Source: Planctomycetota bacterium (GTDB taxonomy: Bacteria > Planctomycetota > Planctomycetia > Pirellulales > Pirellulaceae). From it: a stretch of DNA of 64,000 bases. How positions within the stretch are numbered: the first letter of the stretch is position 1; each line of letters opens with the position of its first letter. Below are positions 63,907 to 64,000 of this stretch, piece after piece. The stretch covers positions 1 to 64,000 of the forward strand of contig JAPLNI010000028.1 of NCBI GenBank assembly GCA_026692865.1, written 5' to 3'. The notes under the pieces are model-generated. The model had not been told where the DNA came from and did not search any database. It worked only from the letters and a program-made list of their open reading frames with translations. Made by a program: the position numbers and the translations under genes.

Positions 63907-64000
63907 ATGGCTACATGGGAAGGCTGGGCGCCTTGGCGAGGTTCCGAACGTTCGGAGTTCCTCGATCAAGTTATTTACAGTCATCCTATTTTCTCTTGTT
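63907..64000 (+). CDS. Possible start of a truncated gene
   Basis: An ATG at 63907 opens a frame (MATWEGWAPWRGS...) that stays open for 31 codons to the window edge. No ribosome binding site or family is evident. The frame may be chance. Confidence 0.3.
   Translation, partial: MATWEGWAPWRGSERSEFLDQVIYSHPIFSC

Noticed and set aside
1-64000. CRISPR array, prophage, rRNA or insertion-sequence transposase
   Set aside because: I saw no regularly spaced repeats, phage structural genes, rRNA-like segments or DDE-type transposase in either strand.

Overview
The window looks like a contiguous stretch of chromosome from a planctomycete, most likely a member of the Pirellulales. This is inference from gene content: a secreted protein carrying a planctomycete-type cytochrome c domain (CxxCH) joined to WD40 repeats, a Tat-exported Gfo/Idh/MocA oxidoreductase, type II glutamine synthetase, an exosortase, an EF-hand Pro/Gly-rich secreted protein, the DUF404/DUF403/transglutaminase cluster, and an EF-Tu with an unusual switch I. 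No plasmid, phage, CRISPR or rRNA signature was seen. Mobile-like DNA is limited to short repeats of about 155 bp.

Layout. 0.2-20.6 kb is a patchwork of mostly single genes on both strands: cysteine synthase, a large secreted protein, the cytochrome/WD40 protein, a receiver-like protein lacking its phospho-acceptor, an acetyltransferase, a LarA-like protein, glycogen phosphorylase, an acyl-CoA dehydrogenase-like protein, a TSUP permease, glutamine synthetase II, a CstA-type transporter, an AlkC/AlkD-like HEAT protein, a Gfo/Idh/MocA oxidoreductase, a small Cys-rich protein and SelO. 20.9-35.4 kb is the translation/transcription supercluster: tRNA-Thr(TGT), Tyr(GTA), Gly(TCC), Thr(GGT), tuf, tRNA-Trp(CCA), secE, nusG, rplK, rplA, rplJ, rplL, rpoB, rpoC, closed by a strong terminator. 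35.6-38.5 kb holds an overlapping histidine kinase and NtrC-type regulator. 38.8-48.2 kb holds an apparent cyanophycin locus: cphA on the plus strand, and divergently an ABC transporter, a DUF1854 protein and error-prone polymerase DnaE2, the last three translationally coupled. 48.4-54.6 kb contains a pseudouridine synthase with a very long charged tail, an intradiol dioxygenase, an OmpR-type two-component pair and an EF-hand secreted protein. 54.9-59.6 kb is a three-gene operon (ATP-grasp/alpha-E fusion, transglutaminase, SDR epimerase). 59.8-64 kb holds an exosortase, an MFS transporter, a small hypothetical protein and the possible start of another gene.

How the genes work together. The core cluster makes the elongation factor, tRNAs, Sec translocase subunit, ribosomal stalk proteins and RNA polymerase subunits. 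Glutamine synthetase, the cyanophycin locus and possibly CstA suggest attention to nitrogen and amino-acid storage and uptake. The 54.9-58.6 kb operon fits the published class of ATP-grasp/alpha-E/transglutaminase peptide-ligase systems whose product is unknown.

Most notable observations: the cyanophycin locus coupled to dnaE2; the non-canonical EF-Tu switch I (KTVTI in place of RGITI) with an apparently reciprocal change in the hydrophobic gate; a MITE-like repeat family with three full copies of 154-156 bp plus fragments; a PmrA/QseB-like direct-repeat box near an OmpR-family regulator and its likely target; and several strong palindromes in intergenic DNA. All functional statements rest on reading the sequence by eye; no database search was possible.
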